Shown here: positions 63,101 through 64,000 of the stretch, one piece after another
How the letters are laid out: every line of letters starts with the position of its first letter
Position numbering within the stretch: the first letter of the stretch is position 1
Source of the DNA: Bacteroidales bacterium
Lineage (GTDB): Bacteria > Bacteroidota > Bacteroidia > Bacteroidales > P3
Direction of reading: 5' to 3'
NCBI GenBank assembly: GCA_028708845.1
Contig: JAQVXZ010000013.1
Span: forward strand, 1 to 64,000
Length of the DNA stretch: 64,000 nucleotides
Made by a program: the position numbers and the translations under genes
The notes under the pieces: generated by a model
Database searches by the model: none
Seen by the model: only the letters and a program-made list of their open reading frames with translations
What the model was told of the DNA's origin: nothing

Positions 63101-64000
63101 TGTTGCACTTGGAGTTAAATTTGTTATTGAATCAAAAGTTGTAATATCTGTTGGATTAGACATAACTCCTACTGTAATATTATAAGCAGCAGATCCTTTA
63201 TATAGTTTAAAGAAAGCAGTTAAAGTGTTTATAGGAATTGATGAATCAAAAGGAGGAGTAACTACATAATTATATGCTCCTGAAGCAGTGTATAAGTACA
63301 TTGATCCAGGTGAAGAAGAATTAGTTGTAGATATATAAGGATATGTGTTTGATGTTATTTTTGTCCAGCATGTAGGGAATGTACCAGAACCTGTTCCATA
63401 GCTATCAAATGATTCTTGAAAAGGCAAAACACTTATAACGTCACATGATGTACGGAAAGAACCTACTCTCCAAGTGCTTTCTTCTCCGCCTCCACATATA
63501 GACTTTATTCTAATATCATAAACTGTATTAGCATTGAGACCACTAATAGTTGCTAGAGTATCATAAGCAGAAACAGACGTTGCATTAGCCCAATCTGTTG
63601 CAGATGTTTTGTATTCTATATCCCATTGAGTAGGATTGCCACTCTCATGCCATGAAACATCAATACTGTTAGGTAAATTATTGCTAAACATTATAGTTCC
63701 TGGTTTAGGACAAGTAGGAGGGATTCCAAAAGAAAATTGAATATTGCTTCTATCAGATAATAATGTTCCAGTAGATGTAAATGTTGCAATGTTTATTGGA
63801 GTTGTTCCATCAACTTGATAATGTAAGGCTTTTTGACTAGTTAGTGTACTAGCATAGAATGTAGGACTACTACTTGTTGAATATGAACCATGATTATTGA
63901 CTACAGCTACAACAAGATTACTTGTTCCATCCCATTGGAATGGAGAATCAAGGTCAATCGTAACCCAATAACCTGTTCCAGAATTAGTAAAAGTAACACT
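57194..64000 (-). CDS. Giant T9SS adhesin-like protein, seven or more anchor-J modules (partial, at least 2268 aa)
   Basis: The frame is open from the window edge at 64000 to the stop codon at 57194. The internal Met at 63691 is not a real start: 103 further codons in frame upstream continue a domain (ending FGIPPTCPKPGT before it) and the signal peptide lies outside. At least seven jelly-roll modules of the choice-of-anchor-J kind follow, with starts such as LPFQESFDSYGTG, FPWSEGFEGAWY, FPWTEGFEGGLSCW, LPYSYDFEDP, LPYTENFDTYGTA, LPFIENFDTYGTG and FPWTENFDALASGE. Each alternates with an FN3-like module. Two FN3-like units of the tail type and a T9SS type A sorting domain, close to that of the 1436-residue protein, end the chain. 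It is a paralogue of that protein with expanded modules; a surface-adhesion role is inferred. Confidence 0.85.
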   Translation of the reverse strand, partial: SVTFTNSGTGYWVTIDLDSPFQWDGTSNLVVAVVNNHGSYSTSSSPTFYASTLTSQKALHYQVDGTTPINIATFTSTGTLLSDRSNIQFSFGIPPTCPKPGTIMFSNNLPNSIDVSWHESGNPTQWDIEYKTSATDWANATSVSAYDTLATISGLNANTVYDIRIKSICGGGEESTWRVGSFRTSCDVISVLPFQESFDSYGTGSGTFPTCWTKITSNTYPYISTTNSSSPGSMYLYTASGAYNYVVTPPFDSSIPINTLTAFFKLYKGSAAYNITVGVMSNPTDITTFDSITNLTPSATSTWQTFGVNFENYTGTGQHIAFKVQGYGATNSMYIDDLSIDLSPTCQIPTGLVRTIISSTSIELDWNSADDANVLSWIVEYKPLDSSTWQTVDAYSHPFTLSGLQPSIVYNVRLYAVCSTGETTYPTPIINAGMPCEAISTFPWSEGFEGAWYVAAGLNTGTHPWCWTNINGGASTTDVWRKTTTSSYVRTGSGAMQMYTGSTTAQLGDWMITPTFSLTGNERLRFWAKGYSTYTDVLSIKILDVATNGIVEIASDTSLFVDIMPNTVIPASDWTEYEINLSQFIGDYQIAFVRNTKGGYYLNIDDVSISEIPACAKPSNLTATGLGTYMDITFTPGNMTNTEWYIYYKPSATTTWDSVYTNTTTTTIPNLILQTTYQIYVKTLCSDGTLSDATQTITYTTPCFDGEITSFPWTEGFEGGLSCWTLRASGTAANSFWRTQTTGTSPTCAPHGGTNMAQFNCFSTPNTAGTWTTMISPAFDFTSNMQVSFWIYRDASTSYISPLERVSLYVASSQSLTDSVLLGAVARSMSVAPVVATEGWYQYTFLLPTGTIGTRYIALKATSNYGNNIYIDDVTVELAPECPNVSGLTVGAASTTSISVNWTDVGDDGDGYNIAYATNLTTPFDPTTAIIIPIPTATPLPYVIPGFNAGDSVWVAVQRGCLGNWTPVKKVILPAAAMTLPYSYDFEDPTTYNTWTLYNGTQTNKWYIGAPGANGTGNGLYISDNNGTNAQYTIGTASVTMATTLIEFDAYPEFALSFDWKAGGESTFDYIYAYLIPIGVAVVPGTLPSDIYKVSERLNLVTTWQNAIVSLGSEYSNSLQQLVFVWRNDGTGGTQPGASIDNVEIIGLACPSTTNLVASNITESSANIAWQSNEAYVTDWWVFWKTQSATSWVDSLNINTNPYTLTGLIANTPYQVKVVNNCGTELSYPMSTLNFRTACDAITTLPYTENFDTYGTASNTLPACWNKITTYSTYPYLSTTNHSAPASLYFYATTGSYNIAVASPIDVSIPINTLMATFQMRKGSVTSNLIVGVMTDPTDATTFDSITTVSPTAITIWEEFEVNFSSYTGTGTYIAFKSQYNTATNYFYIDDLVVDYIPACTRPTAITVSNVTGVAADITFTPGNAGDTQWKIYYKPAASSTWIEEVVYTIPHQITGLTASTAYQVYVTTLCGDGSYSNASATLNFRTPCDAIATLPFIENFDTYGTGTTIMPACWVRTTTYADRPYVQTNGYIGNYLYFYAGTAGTYNIAAMTPIDATIPINTLMATFYYKNSSSTDRLIVGVMTDPTLASTFDTITTITGTTTWTEYEANFSNYTGLGHYIAFLVPYTSTSSYGYLDELTIDLIPACARPTNITATNVTLSTADIGFTPGNITDTQWKVYYKPSASTTWMEEIAYTNPHQISGLTSSTPYQAYVTTLCADGSYSNASAIKNFNTACDAITSFPWTENFDALASGEFPACWSRPVIYNGYPKVSTAASRVHSAPSSLEIHSAVGAPTYAVTPQLGADINTLKVKFWAMAESTASSGTIEVGVMSDPNVLTSFESVQIIQPTTTSYTEYTVTFATTTLTGYNNYIAFRQNTVSAIYYYWIDDIVVDYINANPCPSPTNITVNPSNVSATMSWTAGGSESSWEVRLGTTGSPQTVSATNYNLTGLNPSTTYTVYVRGNCGTGYSSWIPKQFTTTSAPIQPTVTTTVPSTQIAQTTAIFNGTYVQTSDVILTKGFEYKKNDASTWTDQEVTNGTTPFTYTATMLSANTGYSVKAYVTTTTFGKTYGNTVTFTTLAIIPPTVTTDSVKVLTPTSAKFYGKIVEKTEAIEARGFEYKLSSEAWDDAINISASGVTTITATANTLTNGMSYDVRAYGRTLSETTYGLPLTFTPGSLNGVIGQDISIMMYPNPATSQTNLVVSGINGETKIVLSDVQGRILNTINAKPVSGTIEQTIDLNNLAKGVYYIRIQNSDINRTQKLIVK

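Noticed and set aside
63689-63691. ATG as start of the second giant T9SS protein
   Set aside because: The same frame is open for 103 further codons to the window edge, and there is no signal peptide at this Met.
1-64000. tRNA or rRNA genes
   Set aside because: I looked through the intergenic regions for cloverleaf-like sequences and rRNA landmarks and saw none; a tRNA scan would be needed to be certain.

Overview
The window is an AT-rich chromosomal segment from a Bacteroidota bacterium, most likely an uncultured anaerobic member of the Bacteroidales. Supporting signs are six or more secreted proteins with type IX secretion system (T9SS) C-terminal sorting domains, promoters of the Bacteroidota type (TAnnTTTG near -7, sometimes TTTG near -33), a fused FtcD-FchA, a HydF maturase, a methionine gamma-lyase-type enzyme, and electron-transfer flavoprotein with acyl-CoA dehydrogenase.

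Layout. 1-10.9 kb (minus strand): a tandem array of T9SS cargo genes, made of three related propeller-like proteins (one cut by the window edge), a 1737-residue Ig/PKD-like protein, and a headless copy of that protein's C-terminal module created by a ~3.15 kb tandem duplication. 11.5-21.5 kb (minus): housekeeping genes (metG, two membrane glycosyltransferases, acyl-CoA ligase, crcB, ftcD-fchA, panC, a small membrane protein). 21.6-26.1 kb (plus): a duplicated hydF promoter and 5' end placed in front of a small membrane protein, then hydF, two lipoproteins of the DUF4810 and DUF799 types, and radA. 26.3-31.3 kb (minus): a TolC-HlyD-permease-permease exporter operon without an ATPase. 31.3-33.1 kb: a decayed mobile or defence remnant (zinc-ribbon fragment, small HTH protein, C-terminal piece of a probable TdeIII-type restriction enzyme) with several kinds of repeats. 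33.1-38.6 kb (minus): an ABC-F ATPase, then the etfB-etfA-acyl-CoA dehydrogenase operon. 38.8-51.7 kb (plus): fabG, the methionine gamma-lyase-type gene, a six-gene DUF134/NifX/NifX/ferredoxin-ATPase x2/Mrp cluster, a BadF-type kinase, purA, two envelope proteins, grpE and dnaJ. 52.2-64 kb (minus): two giant T9SS adhesin-like proteins built from alternating choice-of-anchor-J-like and fibronectin-III-like modules; the second runs off the window.

The least expected content is outside the genes. At least five intergenic spacers next to gene 3' ends contain short arrays with periods of 21, 22 or 23 bp, most built on a palindromic word that differs between loci; two of them sit inside MITE-like elements with inverted ends. 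A 550-bp duplication behind both giant adhesin genes keeps its non-coding part nearly identical while its coding part has diverged. That non-coding part carries a promoter-like motif and a three-arm, mutually exclusive hairpin, making it a candidate undescribed RNA or regulatory element. The DUF134-to-Mrp cluster is the best candidate for a poorly understood protein system (metallocluster handling).

All identifications come from reading the sequence and from recalled family features; no database search was run.
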